From: Gammaproteobacteria bacterium
GTDB taxonomy: Bacteria > Pseudomonadota > Gammaproteobacteria > Burkholderiales > Rhodocyclaceae
Reading direction: 5' to 3'
Assembly: GCA_029289235.1 (NCBI GenBank)
Contig: JARFTZ010000047.1
Coordinates: forward strand, 1 to 64,000
Length of the DNA: 64,000 nucleotides
Part shown: positions 10,044 to 19,904 of the stretch, piece by piece
Layout: every line of letters begins with the position of its first letter
How positions within the stretch are numbered: the stretch's first letter is position 1
Position numbers and translations under genes: made by a program
Notes under the pieces: generated by a model
Told to the model about the DNA's origin: nothing
Seen by the model: the letters and a program-made list of their open reading frames with translations, nothing else
Databases searched by the model: none

Positions 10044-10901
10044 TCAGTCGCCGGCGGCGTCGCGCGTGCTTTCCAGCTTGAGTTCCAGACGATAGGCGAG
10101 CGCAATGAACAGCGATTGGGCCAGGCTCATCGTGCACGCCAGTGCCCGGAAATTGTAAACCTCCGCCTCGCGCACCGTCAGCGTGGCGGTGGCCGCGCGG
10201 GCGATCGGCGACAGCGAACTGTCGGTGATGGCCACGATACCGGCCTTGTGTTCGACGGCGATTTCGCAGCAATGGGCGGTTTCCGGGCCGTACGGAGCCA
10301 TGCTGATCGAGATCAGCACGTCGCCCTTGGCGATGCTCTCGATCTGTTCCTTGTACATCGCGCCCAGCGCGTCGACCATGATGACCCGCTTGCGCGTCTT
10401 CAACAGCACATAGCCCAGATAGCTCGCGACGGGGAACATCCGGCGGACGCCCATGATGTAGATGTGATTGGCGTTCTGCAGTAGCGTCACGGCCTTGTCG
10501 AAAGCCCGCGCATCAAGCTCCGCGCTGATCGTCGCGATACCGCTCTGGCACGCGTCCATGAAGCTGCGCGCCAGCTCGTGACTCTTCATCTGCGCCGGTT
10601 GCTTGTCGATTACGGCGCGAATCCGCTGCTGGTAACTGGCCGTCGCCGTGCCGCTGGCGTAGGCGTCGCGAAAGATGGCCTGCAGTTCCGAGAAGCCCGA
10701 GAAACCGAAATGCTGCGCGAAGCGGACGACCGCCGACGGCTGGACGCCGCAGGCGTCGGCGATGTCGCGAATGCGCACGACGACCATCTGCTGCCGGTTT
10801 TCCGTGACGAATTCCGCAATCATCTTGAGCTGCTTGGACAATTCGTCGTATTCGCTTGCGACGCGCCGGACCAGGTCGTCAACCTTGTTTTCTTGTGCCA
10901 T
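10044..10901 (-). CDS. RpiR-family transcriptional regulator (HTH + SIS), IolR-like
   Basis: HTH RIRDIADACGVQPSAVVRFAQHFGFSGFSELQ and SIS-domain sequence; MAQENK start at 10901. Confidence 0.9.
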   Translation of the reverse strand: MAQENKVDDLVRRVASEYDELSKQLKMIAEFVTENRQQMVVVRIRDIADACGVQPSAVVRFAQHFGFSGFSELQAIFRDAYASGTATASYQQRIRAVIDKQPAQMKSHELARSFMDACQSGIATISAELDARAFDKAVTLLQNANHIYIMGVRRMFPVASYLGYVLLKTRKRVIMVDALGAMYKEQIESIAKGDVLISISMAPYGPETAHCCEIAVEHKAGIVAITDSSLSPIARAATATLTVREAEVYNFRALACTMSLAQSLFIALAYRLELKLESTRDAAGD

Positions 10902-11040
10902 GACCGTTAAGGGGCGAAGGGTGGAGGGGGCGCGGGGCGCCAGGCCGGGGTTTTTTGGCGCGATTGTAGCAGTAAGCCCGTTGCCGCAAGGCGGCAAAGC
11001 GGGGGGCGGGCGAAGAACCCCGTGCCCCGTCCGGTCACTC

Positions 11041-12036
11041 TCAGCCGAGGGTGACGATACGCTTTTCGCGCCAGGAGGTCGTTGCCGCATCCGCGAGTTC
11101 GAGCGCCTTCACGCCGTCTTCGATCGAGACGCGCAGTTTTTCCTGCCCGGCGATGACGGCGACGAAGTGGTCCAGTTCGGCACGGTAGGCCTTTTCGTAA
11201 CGCTGCAGGAAGAAGTGCTCGGGCTTGTCGGTGGAGACGACGTTACCGCCGTAGGCGACGACCTCGGTCGGGCGGTGGTTCCCCGCCTGCAGCATGCCCA
11301 GGGAGCCGAGGACCTCGAAGCGCTGATCGTAGCCGTAGGCGGCGCGACGCGACGTATGGATTTGCGCCAGCTTGCCGCTGGTGGTGCGGATCGTCACCGC
11401 CGTCGTGTCGGCATCATGTGCTTCGCTGGCGATCGCCGGGTCGGTCAACGCGCTGGCCGCTGCATAGACGGTTTCGGCTTCCTCGCCGAGGATCCAGCGA
11501 AAGATGTCGAAGTCGTGGATCAGCATGTCCTTGAAGATTCCGCCGGAACGTTGCAGGTAGGCGACGGGCGGCGCGCCGGGATCGCGGCTGATGACCGAGA
11601 GCGCTTCGACCACGCCGATTTCGCCGGCGTCGATGCGCGCCTTCAGGGCGGCGAAGGTCGGGTCGAAGCGGCGCTGAAAGCCGATCAGGCAGGTCTTTCC
11701 GGAAGCCTTGACGACCGCTTCGCATTCCCGCGCGCGCGCGAGGTCGAGATCGACCGGCTTTTCGCAGAAGATGTGCTTGCCTGCCTTGGCCGAACGCTGG
11801 ATGAGTTCGGCGTGGGTGTCGGTCGAAGAACCGATGAGCACGGCGTCCACACTCGCGTCGGCGAAGATGCTGTCGACGCTGACGACCGGGGCGTCGAGTT
11901 GCGCAGCCAGTTTCTGTGCGGCTTCGGGAATGGCATCGGCGATTCCCGCGAGTTGCACGCCGGGGTTGCGCGCGGCGTTGGATGCGTGAATTTGCCCGAT
12001 TCGTCCCGCGCCGATGACTGCCAGTCTGATTGCCAT
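11041..12036 (-). CDS. iolG: Inositol 2-dehydrogenase / Gfo-Idh-MocA oxidoreductase
   Basis: AVIGAGRIGQIHASN Rossmann motif; HIFCEKPVDLDL (EKP) motif; iol context. Confidence 0.85.
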   Translation of the reverse strand: MAIRLAVIGAGRIGQIHASNAARNPGVQLAGIADAIPEAAQKLAAQLDAPVVSVDSIFADASVDAVLIGSSTDTHAELIQRSAKAGKHIFCEKPVDLDLARARECEAVVKASGKTCLIGFQRRFDPTFAALKARIDAGEIGVVEALSVISRDPGAPPVAYLQRSGGIFKDMLIHDFDIFRWILGEEAETVYAAASALTDPAIASEAHDADTTAVTIRTTSGKLAQIHTSRRAAYGYDQRFEVLGSLGMLQAGNHRPTEVVAYGGNVVSTDKPEHFFLQRYEKAYRAELDHFVAVIAGQEKLRVSIEDGVKALELADAATTSWREKRIVTLG

Positions 12037-12132
12037 GGTTTACTCCTTGAATGATTGATTGTTTGACCACTCTGTTATCACGACGGAATCCTGTATTTCG
12101 ACACCTCTCATTGTAGGGTAAAACGGCTGTTG

Positions 12133-12150
12133 GTAGAAATTTAATTCTAC
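12133..12150. promoter_or_regulatory. Inverted repeat GTAGAA-N6-TTCTAC, candidate RpiR/IolR operator
   Basis: Perfect 6-bp arms in the intergenic region between divergent iolG and mmsA. Confidence 0.4.
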
Positions 12151-12268
12151 AAAATGTAATTACAGAAAATTATTTGCATTTGTCGGCGCGGCGGCGTATT
12201 GTGAAAAGCATCCCCGGAACGGTGGTACGACGGCAGGTTTATTTGAATCCAGCGCAGAGGAAAGCGAA

Positions 12269-13786
12269 ATGTCAGAGATCAAGCGTTTGAAGTTTTGTGT
12301 GAATAACGAATGGGTTGCGTCTGCAACGACGAAGTACATGCCGGTCATGAATCCGAGCCTCGGCGTGCAGATAGCCGAAGCGCCGTGCTGTACGCAGGCG
12401 GAGGTCGACGCGGCGGTGGCGGCGGCGGCCGCCGCGTTCCCGGCGTGGTCGAATACCCCGATCCCGCAGCGCATCCAGTTGATGTTCCGCTTCAAGGCGT
12501 TGCTCGACCAGCACCTCGATGAACTGACCACGTTGCTCGCCACCGAGATGGGCAAGGTGATGTCGGAAGCCCGTGGTGACGTGCTGAAAGCCATCGAGGT
12601 CGTCGAATGCGCTTGTGCCTCGCACTACCTGATGCAGGGCGACACCTGCATGAACGTCGCCAACGGGTATGACACCGTCTCCTACCGCGAACCGCTCGGT
12701 GTCTTCGTTGGCATCGCGCCCTACAACTTCCCGGCGATGATCCCGATGGGCTGGATGCTGCCGTTCTGCATCACCACCGGCAACACCTTTGTCCTGAAGG
12801 CTGCGTCGATGGTGCCGCAGACCTCGATGCGCATGCTCGAACTGCTGATCGAAGCCGGCTTGCCGAAGGGTGTGGTCAACCTCGTCACCTGTTCGCGCGT
12901 CGAGGCCGACTCGCTGCTGACCAACCGTGCGGTCAAGGGCGTCACCTTCGTCGGTTCGACCTCGGTCGGCCTGCACATCTACCAGACCGCCGCCTCCTCC
13001 GGCAAGCGCGTGCAGGCGCTGTGCGAAGCCAAGAACCACGCCCTTGTGATGGAAGACTGCGTACTTGAGCGTACCGTCGCCGGCATCATCAACTCGACCT
13101 ACGGCTGCGCCGGCCAACGCTGCATGGCCCTGCCGGTGGTCTGCGTGCAGGAATCGATTGCCGACGAATTCGTCGCGTTGCTGAAGAAGAAAGCGATGGA
13201 GCTGAAGCTTGGCCCGGCCTATCTTGCCGACTCGCAGCTCGGACCACTGGTCTCGGCCGCGCAGAAGCAGTCGGTGGAGAACTGGATCGCCCGCGGTGTG
13301 GACGAAGGCGCGAAACTGGTCCTCGATGGCCGCAACGCCACGGTGCCGGGTGCCGAGAACGGCTACTACGTTGGCCCGACGATCTTTGATCATGTGAAAC
13401 CCGAACACGCCGTCGGCAACGAAGAAATTTTCGGGCCGGTGACCTGTGTCAAGCGCGTCAAGGACTTCGAGGAAGGCCTGGCGATCATGAACGGCAACCG
13501 CTTCGCCAACGGCTCGTGCATCTACACGAGTTCGGGCTTCCACGCCCGCGAGTTTGCCAAGCGCACGCACGGCGGCATGGTCGGGATCAACGTCGGGATT
13601 CCGGTGCCGTTCTCGATCTTCCCCTTCACCGGGCACAAGGATTCGTTCTTCGGCGACCTGCACGCCATGGGCAAGGACGGCGTCGCCTTCTTCACCGAGA
13701 CCAAGGCGGTTACTTCCGTGTGGTTCACCCAGGAGGACGCCAAGAAAACCGTTTCCACCTGGGATGGCACGCTCACGCGCAATTAA
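12269..13786 (+). CDS. mmsA: CoA-acylating methylmalonate-semialdehyde dehydrogenase
   Basis: ALDH family with YGCAGQRCMALPV and PVPFSIFPFTGHKDSFFGDLHAMGKDG, typical of MmsA/IolA. Confidence 0.95.
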   Translation: MSEIKRLKFCVNNEWVASATTKYMPVMNPSLGVQIAEAPCCTQAEVDAAVAAAAAAFPAWSNTPIPQRIQLMFRFKALLDQHLDELTTLLATEMGKVMSEARGDVLKAIEVVECACASHYLMQGDTCMNVANGYDTVSYREPLGVFVGIAPYNFPAMIPMGWMLPFCITTGNTFVLKAASMVPQTSMRMLELLIEAGLPKGVVNLVTCSRVEADSLLTNRAVKGVTFVGSTSVGLHIYQTAASSGKRVQALCEAKNHALVMEDCVLERTVAGIINSTYGCAGQRCMALPVVCVQESIADEFVALLKKKAMELKLGPAYLADSQLGPLVSAAQKQSVENWIARGVDEGAKLVLDGRNATVPGAENGYYVGPTIFDHVKPEHAVGNEEIFGPVTCVKRVKDFEEGLAIMNGNRFANGSCIYTSSGFHAREFAKRTHGGMVGINVGIPVPFSIFPFTGHKDSFFGDLHAMGKDGVAFFTETKAVTSVWFTQEDAKKTVSTWDGTLTRN

Positions 13787-13810
13787 GCGGACGATTCCCC
13801 AAGCAGTTCT

Positions 13811-13849
13811 CCCCGGAGATCAGGCCGTCAGGCCGCTCCGGGGTTTTTT
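13811..13849 (+). terminator. Rho-independent terminator downstream of mmsA
   Basis: CCCCGGAG...CTCCGGGG stem followed by a T-run; overlaps the galK stop codon. Confidence 0.8.
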
Positions 13850-15011
13850 ATGCGCCTTGTTCCGCGCAGATGCCGGCTCCGGGGGAAGGCTGGCAGACAT
13901 AGATGTCGGGTTGGAGGCCGGTGACGGCGTGATAGCGTTCGTTGACGGTGACGCGCATCGATGCGACGAGGCGGTCGGGCACCAGGGCGACGACGCAGCC
14001 GCCGAAGCCGCCGCCGGTCATGCGCACGCCACCGGCGGAACCGATGACGTCCTTGATGATCTCCACCAATGCATCGACCTGCGGGCAGGTGATTTCGAAG
14101 TCGTCGCGCATCGACGCGTGCGAATCGGCCATCAGTTGGCCGATGCGTCGCATGTCGCCGGCGGGCAGCGCTGCTGCCAGATCGACGGCACGCTGGCTGT
14201 CGGTGATGATGTGGCGCGCGCGGCGGGCGACGACCGGGTCGAGGCCGCTCGCCTTGGCTTCGTAAGTGGACAGATTCACATCGCGCAGCGCCTTGACACC
14301 GAAGAAACGCGCCGCCTCCTCGCACTGCCGGCGGCGGGTGTTGTATTCGCTGCCGATCAGCCCCCGCTGGACGTTCGAGTTGACGATCACCACGGCGATG
14401 CCGTCGGGCATGGCGACGGATTGCGTGGCCAGGCTGCGGCAGTCGATCAGCAGCGCATGCCCGGCCTCGCCGCGCGCCGAGATCAACTGATCCATGATCC
14501 CGCAGTTGCAGCCGACGAAGCGGTTCTCGGCGCGCTGACCGATCAGCGCGAGTTCGGTCGGATCGATGGCGAGGCCGCCAAGGGCTTTGAAGAGCTGACC
14601 GGTGGCGACTTCGAGTGATGCGGAGGAACTCAGCCCCGCGCCTTGCGGGACGTTGCCGCTGATCGCCAGGTCTGCGCCGCGTACGGCGTGGCCGGCTTCC
14701 TGCAGGTACTTGACGACCCCGCGCACGTAGTTGGCCCACAGGCGGTCGTCGCGCGGCGCGATGGCTCCATTCAAAACGAACTCGTCGCGTTGGTCGGCAT
14801 AGTCGGCTGCGACGACGCGCACCCGGCCGTCATCCCTTGGCGAGCCGCAGATCACCGTGCGGTAGTTGATCGCGCAGGGCAGCACGAAGCCGTCGTTGTA
14901 GTCTGTGTGTTCCCCGATCAGGTTGACACGGCCGGGTGCCTGTACCGCCAGTGTGGGTGCGGCGCCGAAGGCGGCGATAAAGGCGGTGCGGGCGTTATGC
15001 AAAGGGTCCAT
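13848..15011 (-). CDS. galK: Galactokinase
   Basis: [24 protein letters not shown] and [18 protein letters not shown] motifs; start MDPLHNA at 15011. Confidence 0.95.
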   Translation of the reverse strand: MDPLHNARTAFIAAFGAAPTLAVQAPGRVNLIGEHTDYNDGFVLPCAINYRTVICGSPRDDGRVRVVAADYADQRDEFVLNGAIAPRDDRLWANYVRGVVKYLQEAGHAVRGADLAISGNVPQGAGLSSSASLEVATGQLFKALGGLAIDPTELALIGQRAENRFVGCNCGIMDQLISARGEAGHALLIDCRSLATQSVAMPDGIAVVIVNSNVQRGLIGSEYNTRRRQCEEAARFFGVKALRDVNLSTYEAKASGLDPVVARRARHIITDSQRAVDLAAALPAGDMRRIGQLMADSHASMRDDFEITCPQVDALVEIIKDVIGSAGGVRMTGGGFGGCVVALVPDRLVASMRVTVNERYHAVTGLQPDIYVCQPSPGAGICAEQGA

Positions 15012-15019
15012 GAGCGGGG

Positions 15020-16051
15020 TCAGGATTCGAGGTAGTGGCGGGAACCGACCGCGCGCAACCGCTCGGCGGCCTGTTCCGGCGTGAGGTCGCGCTGCGGCTC
15101 GGCGAGCATCTCGTAGCCGACCATGAACTTGCGCACGCTGGCCGAACGCAGGAGCGGCGGGTAGAAGTGCGCGTGCAATTGCCAATGAGCATTGTCCTCG
15201 CCGTTGAACGGCGCGCCGTGCCAGCCCATCGAGTACGGAAAGGAACACTGGAAGAGATTGTCGTAACGGCTGGTCAGTTGCTTCAGCGCCACGGCCAGGT
15301 CGTCGCACCGGACATCGTCGAGGTCGGGCAGGCGTAGTGCCTGCGCCTTGGGCAGCAGCAGCGTTTCGAACGGCCAGGCCGCCCAGTACGGCACGACGGC
15401 GAGCCAGTGTTCGGTCTCGACGACAGCGCGCGAGCCGCCGGACTCGGCGGCGGCGTAGTCGAGCAGCAGCGGGCGGCCGTGCTGCGCCAGGTAGTCGCGC
15501 TGGTTGCGATCCTCGGCCGCCGGTTCGTTGGGCACGAAACTGTTGGCCCAGATCTGGCCGTGCGGGTGCGGGTTCGAACAGCCCATCATCGCCCCCTTGT
15601 TCTCGAAAACCTGCACCCAGGGGTAGGTCGCGCCGAGGTCGGTGGTCTGTTCGCACCAGGTATCGATGACGCCGCGGATCGCCGGCAGCGGCAGTTCGGG
15701 CAGGCTCTTGCTGTGGTCGGGCGAGAAGCAGATCACCCGGCTGGTGCCGCGCGCTGAAGCCGACAGGAACAGCGGGCTCGATGGGAGGGGAACGTCCGGG
15801 GCATCGGTGGTCAGGGCGGCGAAGTCGTTGGTGAACACGAAGGTGCCGGTGTAGTCGGGGTTCACTTCACCGGTGACGCGCGTGTTGCCGGCGCACAGGT
15901 AGCACTCCGGGTCATGCGCCGGGCGGGCGGAACGGTCGGGCGTCTCCTGCTGGCCCTGCCAGGGGCGCTTGGCGCGGTGCGGGGAGACCAGCACCCAGGT
16001 GCCGGTCAGCGGGTTGAAGCGACGATGCGGATGGTCGGCGGGGTCGAACAT
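15020..16051 (-). CDS. galT: Galactose-1-phosphate uridylyltransferase
   Basis: [32 protein letters not shown] active-site HPH motif. Confidence 0.96.
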   Translation of the reverse strand: MFDPADHPHRRFNPLTGTWVLVSPHRAKRPWQGQQETPDRSARPAHDPECYLCAGNTRVTGEVNPDYTGTFVFTNDFAALTTDAPDVPLPSSPLFLSASARGTSRVICFSPDHSKSLPELPLPAIRGVIDTWCEQTTDLGATYPWVQVFENKGAMMGCSNPHPHGQIWANSFVPNEPAAEDRNQRDYLAQHGRPLLLDYAAAESGGSRAVVETEHWLAVVPYWAAWPFETLLLPKAQALRLPDLDDVRCDDLAVALKQLTSRYDNLFQCSFPYSMGWHGAPFNGEDNAHWQLHAHFYPPLLRSASVRKFMVGYEMLAEPQRDLTPEQAAERLRAVGSRHYLES

Positions 16052-16076
16052 GGAGGTTTTCCAGGGACGTTGAACG

Positions 16077-17105
16077 TTACCGGGCGGGGGCGCTTCCTTC
16101 CGCCGGTTTCTTCCAGTACGAGAAGATCGCGCCGAGGTTCGATCCGCCCTGTTCGAGCAGCCGTTGCATGAGGCAGAACGCGCAGAGCAGGACGCCGATG
16201 GCGATGCGCGTCCACCATGAACTCAACGAGCCGTCGAAGGCGATCAGCGACTGGATCACCCCGAGGATCATCACGCCGACCAGCGAACCGGCGACGTAGC
16301 CGACGCCGCCAGTGAGCAGCGTGCCACCGATTACCGCCGCGGCGATCGCGTCCATTTCCAGGCCGAGCGCATGCAGCCCGTAGCCGGAGAGCATGTAGAA
16401 GGTGACCAGCACGCCGCCGAGCGCGGAGCAGAAGCCGCTCAGGGTGTAGACCAGGATCTTGGTGCGCCCGACCGGCAGGCCCATCAGCAGGGCCGAGCGC
16501 TCGTTGCCGCCGATGGCGTAGACGGTGCGACCGAAGCGGGTGTATTGCGCAAGAAAAATGGCCAGCGCCAACGTGAGGAGGGAAATGATGGCGCTGACCG
16601 AGAGGAAGGCTTCTTCGCCGAAACTGATGCGGTATTCCGAAATGGCTGCGTAGGTCGGGTCGGTGATGGCGATCGAGTCGATGCTGATCACGTAGCACAG
16701 GCCGCGCGCGAGGAACATCCCGCCGAGCGTGACGATGAACGGCTGCATGCGGAAATAATGGATCAGCGATCCCATCAGCAGGCCGAAGAGCGAGCCGATG
16801 GCCAGCACCAGCGGCACGACGACCCAGATGCTCCAGTGCTGCTGCTCGACAAGCGCGGCGGTGACCATCGTGGTTAGGGCGACGATGGAGCCGACCGAGA
16901 GGTCGATGCCGCCGGTGAGGATCACGAAGGTCATGCCGATCGCCACGACGGCGACGAAGGCGTTGTCGATCAACAGGTTGAGGAACACCTGCACGGAAAA
17001 GAAGTTGTCGTAGGAGACCGAGCCGAAGCCGAAGAGCAGCGCGAACAGGACGCTGGTGACCAGCAGCGGCAGGGTGCGGGTGTTGATTGTTCCGGCGAGG
17101 TTCAT
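16077..17105 (-). CDS. yjfF: Sugar ABC transporter permease, YjfF-type (galactofuranose transporter family)
   Basis: [42 protein letters not shown]; adjacent to ytfTRQ homologues. Confidence 0.88.
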   Translation of the reverse strand: MNLAGTINTRTLPLLVTSVLFALLFGFGSVSYDNFFSVQVFLNLLIDNAFVAVVAIGMTFVILTGGIDLSVGSIVALTTMVTAALVEQQHWSIWVVVPLVLAIGSLFGLLMGSLIHYFRMQPFIVTLGGMFLARGLCYVISIDSIAITDPTYAAISEYRISFGEEAFLSVSAIISLLTLALAIFLAQYTRFGRTVYAIGGNERSALLMGLPVGRTKILVYTLSGFCSALGGVLVTFYMLSGYGLHALGLEMDAIAAAVIGGTLLTGGVGYVAGSLVGVMILGVIQSLIAFDGSLSSWWTRIAIGVLLCAFCLMQRLLEQGGSNLGAIFSYWKKPAEGSAPAR

Positions 17106-18154
17106 GCCGTTCCTCCGGTGCGGAATGCGTGTTTCATCAGCAGGTCGCGCAGGGCCGGCGACTGGATCAGGCAGACGCCGAAGACGACGATGGCCTTGAC
17201 GACCATGTTGATCTCCGGCGGCACGCCGAGCGAGTAGATGGCGTAGGTCAGCGTCTGGATGATCAGTGCGCCGATCAGCGTGCCGATCAGGTAGAAGCGC
17301 CCGCCGGCCAGCGAGGTGCCGCCGAGTGCGACGGCGAGGATCGCGTCGAGTTCGAGCAGCAGGCCGGCGTTGTTGGCGTCGGCGCTCTTCACGTTGGAAG
17401 TGATGATCAGCGCGGCGATGCCTGCCGTCACCGCGCAGAAGGCGTAGACCCAGAACACCAGGGCGCGGGCGCTGATGCCGGAAAAGCGCGAAGCGACCGG
17501 GTTGATGCCGACCGACTCGATGAACAGGCCGAGTGCGGTGCGTTTGGTGAGCAGGAGCAGGACGGCGAGCACGACGGCGACGATGTACAGCGACACCGGA
17601 ATGCCGAAGATGAAGCCGTTGCCGATGAAGAAAAACGGCTCGTAGTACACCGTGACGATCTGCCCCTCGGTGATCAGCTGGGCGACGCCCCGGCCGGCGA
17701 CCATCAGGATCAGCGTGGCGACGATCGGCTGCATCCCGGCGCCGGCGACGAGCAGGCCGTTCCACAGGCCGCAGAGCAGGGCAACGGCCAGTGCAGCGAC
17801 GATGGCCAGCGGCATCGGCACGTTCGAGACGTAGGTCTGCACACCGTCCTTGATCACCAGCGAGCCGCCGATCAGCGCGGCGACGACGGCGCCGGCGATG
17901 GCAACCGTGGCGCCGACCGAGATGTCGATGCCGCGCGTGGCGATCACCAGCGTCATGCCCATGGCGATCAGCATCAGCGGCGCGGCGCGGTTGAGGATGT
18001 CGATCACGCTGCCGTAGAGGTGACCGTCCTTGACCTCGATGTCGAAGAAGCCGGGGTTGAAATAGACGTTGGCCAGGCACAGCAGCACGAGCGTGACGCA
18101 GGGCCAGAACAGGTGGCTGCGGGTAAGTTGGCTGAGAGTGTTTTTCATCGTCAC
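17102..18154 (-). CDS. ytfT: Sugar ABC transporter permease, YtfT-type
   Basis: VIATRGIDISVGATVAIAGAVVAALIGG; paired with yjfF, 4-nt overlap. Confidence 0.88.
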   Translation of the reverse strand: MTMKNTLSQLTRSHLFWPCVTLVLLCLANVYFNPGFFDIEVKDGHLYGSVIDILNRAAPLMLIAMGMTLVIATRGIDISVGATVAIAGAVVAALIGGSLVIKDGVQTYVSNVPMPLAIVAALAVALLCGLWNGLLVAGAGMQPIVATLILMVAGRGVAQLITEGQIVTVYYEPFFFIGNGFIFGIPVSLYIVAVVLAVLLLLTKRTALGLFIESVGINPVASRFSGISARALVFWVYAFCAVTAGIAALIITSNVKSADANNAGLLLELDAILAVALGGTSLAGGRFYLIGTLIGALIIQTLTYAIYSLGVPPEINMVVKAIVVFGVCLIQSPALRDLLMKHAFRTGGTA

Positions 18155-18164
18155 CTCGTCATCT

Positions 18165-18236
18165 CGTCATTCCGGCGGAGGCCGGAATCCAGGTTTTCGA
18201 AGCACGGGCTGGATCCCGGCTTTCGCCGGGATGACG
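18165..18236. repeat. 72-bp REP/MITE-like palindromic element, copy A (inverted relative to copy B)
   Basis: cgtcattccggcggaggccggaatccag...ctggatcccggctttcgccgggatgacg; two internal hairpins and outer CGTCAT/ATGACG arms. Confidence 0.85.
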
Positions 18237-18259
18237 ACAGGTCGGGGCGTCATGGACGT

Positions 18260-19771
18260 TCATGCCTCGGCCCCCGCGATCATCCGGAACACGCTTTGTT
18301 CGTCGGCGGCCTTGCCGTCGATCTCGCCGACTTTCTGGCGGTCGCGCAGGACGGCGATGCGGTCGCTGACACGCAACACCTCGCTCATCTCCGACGAGAT
18401 GAACAGGATCGCCAGCCCCTTGCGGCATTGGGTCTTGACGAGGTCCATGATCTCCAGCTTGGCGGCGATGTCGATGCCGCGCGTCGGTTCGTCGAGGATC
18501 AGCATCTTCGGCTCGGTAGCCAGCCAGCGGGCGAGCAGCGCCTTCTGCTGGTTGCCGCCGGAGAGTTGGCCGATCGGCTTTTCGGCATCGGGGGTGCGGA
18601 TGCCGAGCTGCTTGATGTATTCGTCGGCCATCGCCGTCTGCACACGCTTTGGCAGGTAGCGGAAAATGCCGCGCCGCGCCTGCAGCGCCAGGATGATGTT
18701 CTCGCGGATCGACAGGTCGGCGACGATGCCTTCGGTCTTGCGGTCCTCCGGACAAAAGGCGATGCCCTGCCGGACGGCCTTGCGCGGCGAATTGAGCCTG
18801 ACCGGCGCGCCGTCGATGGCGATCGTCCCGGATTCGGCGCGGTCGATGCCGAAGAGCATGCGCGCCGTTTCAGTGCGGCCCGAGCCGAGCAGGCCGCCGA
18901 GGCCGAGCACCTGGCCCTGGTAAATGTCGAGGTCGATCGGGTGCATCCGCCCCGCCGCGCCGAGGCCCTGCACGGAGATGAACGGCCGGTCGGTCGGGCG
19001 GTCGGCGGAGGAGGCGCTTTTCGCTGCCTGTCCGGCTTCGTCGATGTCGCGGCCGACCATGGTGTTGATCAGTTCCAGGCGGCCGAGTTCGGCTGCGGGG
19101 TACTCGCCGATGAATTCGCCGTTGCGCAGCACGGTGATGCGGTCGGAAATGGCGTAGGTCTGGTCGAGGAAGTGGGTGACGAAGAGGATGGCGATTCCCT
19201 TGCGCTTCAATTCGCGCAGGGCGTCGAACAGCCGTTCGACCTCGTCCTCGTCGAGGCTGGAGGTCGGTTCGTCGAGGATCAGCACCTGCGCCTCGGTGGA
19301 CAGGGCGCGGGCGATGGCCACCATCTGCTGGATGGCGACCGGGAATTCGGACAAGGTGCGGGTGACGTCGATGTCGATGTTCAGGGCAAGCAGCGCCTTC
19401 CGCGCGTCACGCTCGATGGCCTTCCAGTCGATCGCCAGCCCGCGCATCGGGAAGCGGCCGATGAAGATGTTCTCGGCGACCGAGAGGTTGGGGCAGAGAT
19501 TGACTTCCTGGAACACCGTGCTGATGCCGAGCTTCTGCGCATCATCGACCGATTCGGGCCGGATCGGCTGGTCTTTGAGCAGGATCTGCCCGGAATCCGG
19601 CGATTCGACGCCGGTCAGCACCTTGATCAGCGTCGACTTGCCGGCGCCGTTCTGGCCCATCAGGGCGTGCACTTCGCCGGGGAACAGGCGCAGCCGCGCG
19701 TCGGTCAGCGCCTTGACCCCAGGGAACGACTTGCAGATGTCCTGCATCACGAGGACGGGGGTTGGTTTCAT
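18260..19771 (-). CDS. ytfR: Sugar ABC transporter ATP-binding protein, YtfR-type (two ABC domains)
   Basis: [16 protein letters not shown] Walker [16 protein letters not shown] signature; 503 aa. Confidence 0.92.
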   Translation of the reverse strand: MKPTPVLVMQDICKSFPGVKALTDARLRLFPGEVHALMGQNGAGKSTLIKVLTGVESPDSGQILLKDQPIRPESVDDAQKLGISTVFQEVNLCPNLSVAENIFIGRFPMRGLAIDWKAIERDARKALLALNIDIDVTRTLSEFPVAIQQMVAIARALSTEAQVLILDEPTSSLDEDEVERLFDALRELKRKGIAILFVTHFLDQTYAISDRITVLRNGEFIGEYPAAELGRLELINTMVGRDIDEAGQAAKSASSADRPTDRPFISVQGLGAAGRMHPIDLDIYQGQVLGLGGLLGSGRTETARMLFGIDRAESGTIAIDGAPVRLNSPRKAVRQGIAFCPEDRKTEGIVADLSIRENIILALQARRGIFRYLPKRVQTAMADEYIKQLGIRTPDAEKPIGQLSGGNQQKALLARWLATEPKMLILDEPTRGIDIAAKLEIMDLVKTQCRKGLAILFISSEMSEVLRVSDRIAVLRDRQKVGEIDGKAADEQSVFRMIAGAEA

Positions 19772-19820
19772 TGCCGCGGACTCCGTTGATCCCGGGGAAA
19801 AAGCATGTGGTTTCGTGCTC

Positions 19821-19892
19821 CGTCATCCCGGCGCAGGCCGGGATCCAGGCCGAACTTCGAAATCCTGGATTCCGGCCTGCGCCGGAATGACG
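19821..19892. repeat. 72-bp REP/MITE-like palindromic element, copy B
   Basis: cgtcatcccggcgcaggccgggatccag...ctggattccggcctgcgccggaatgacg; matches the reverse complement of copy A at 65/72 positions by hand alignment. Confidence 0.85.
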
Positions 19893-19904
19893 AGGGCGTG
19901 GAGC

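Noticed and set aside
17087-19789. 900-aa plus-strand ORF
   Set aside because: Antisense to ytfT/ytfR; no recognisable domain; shadow ORF.
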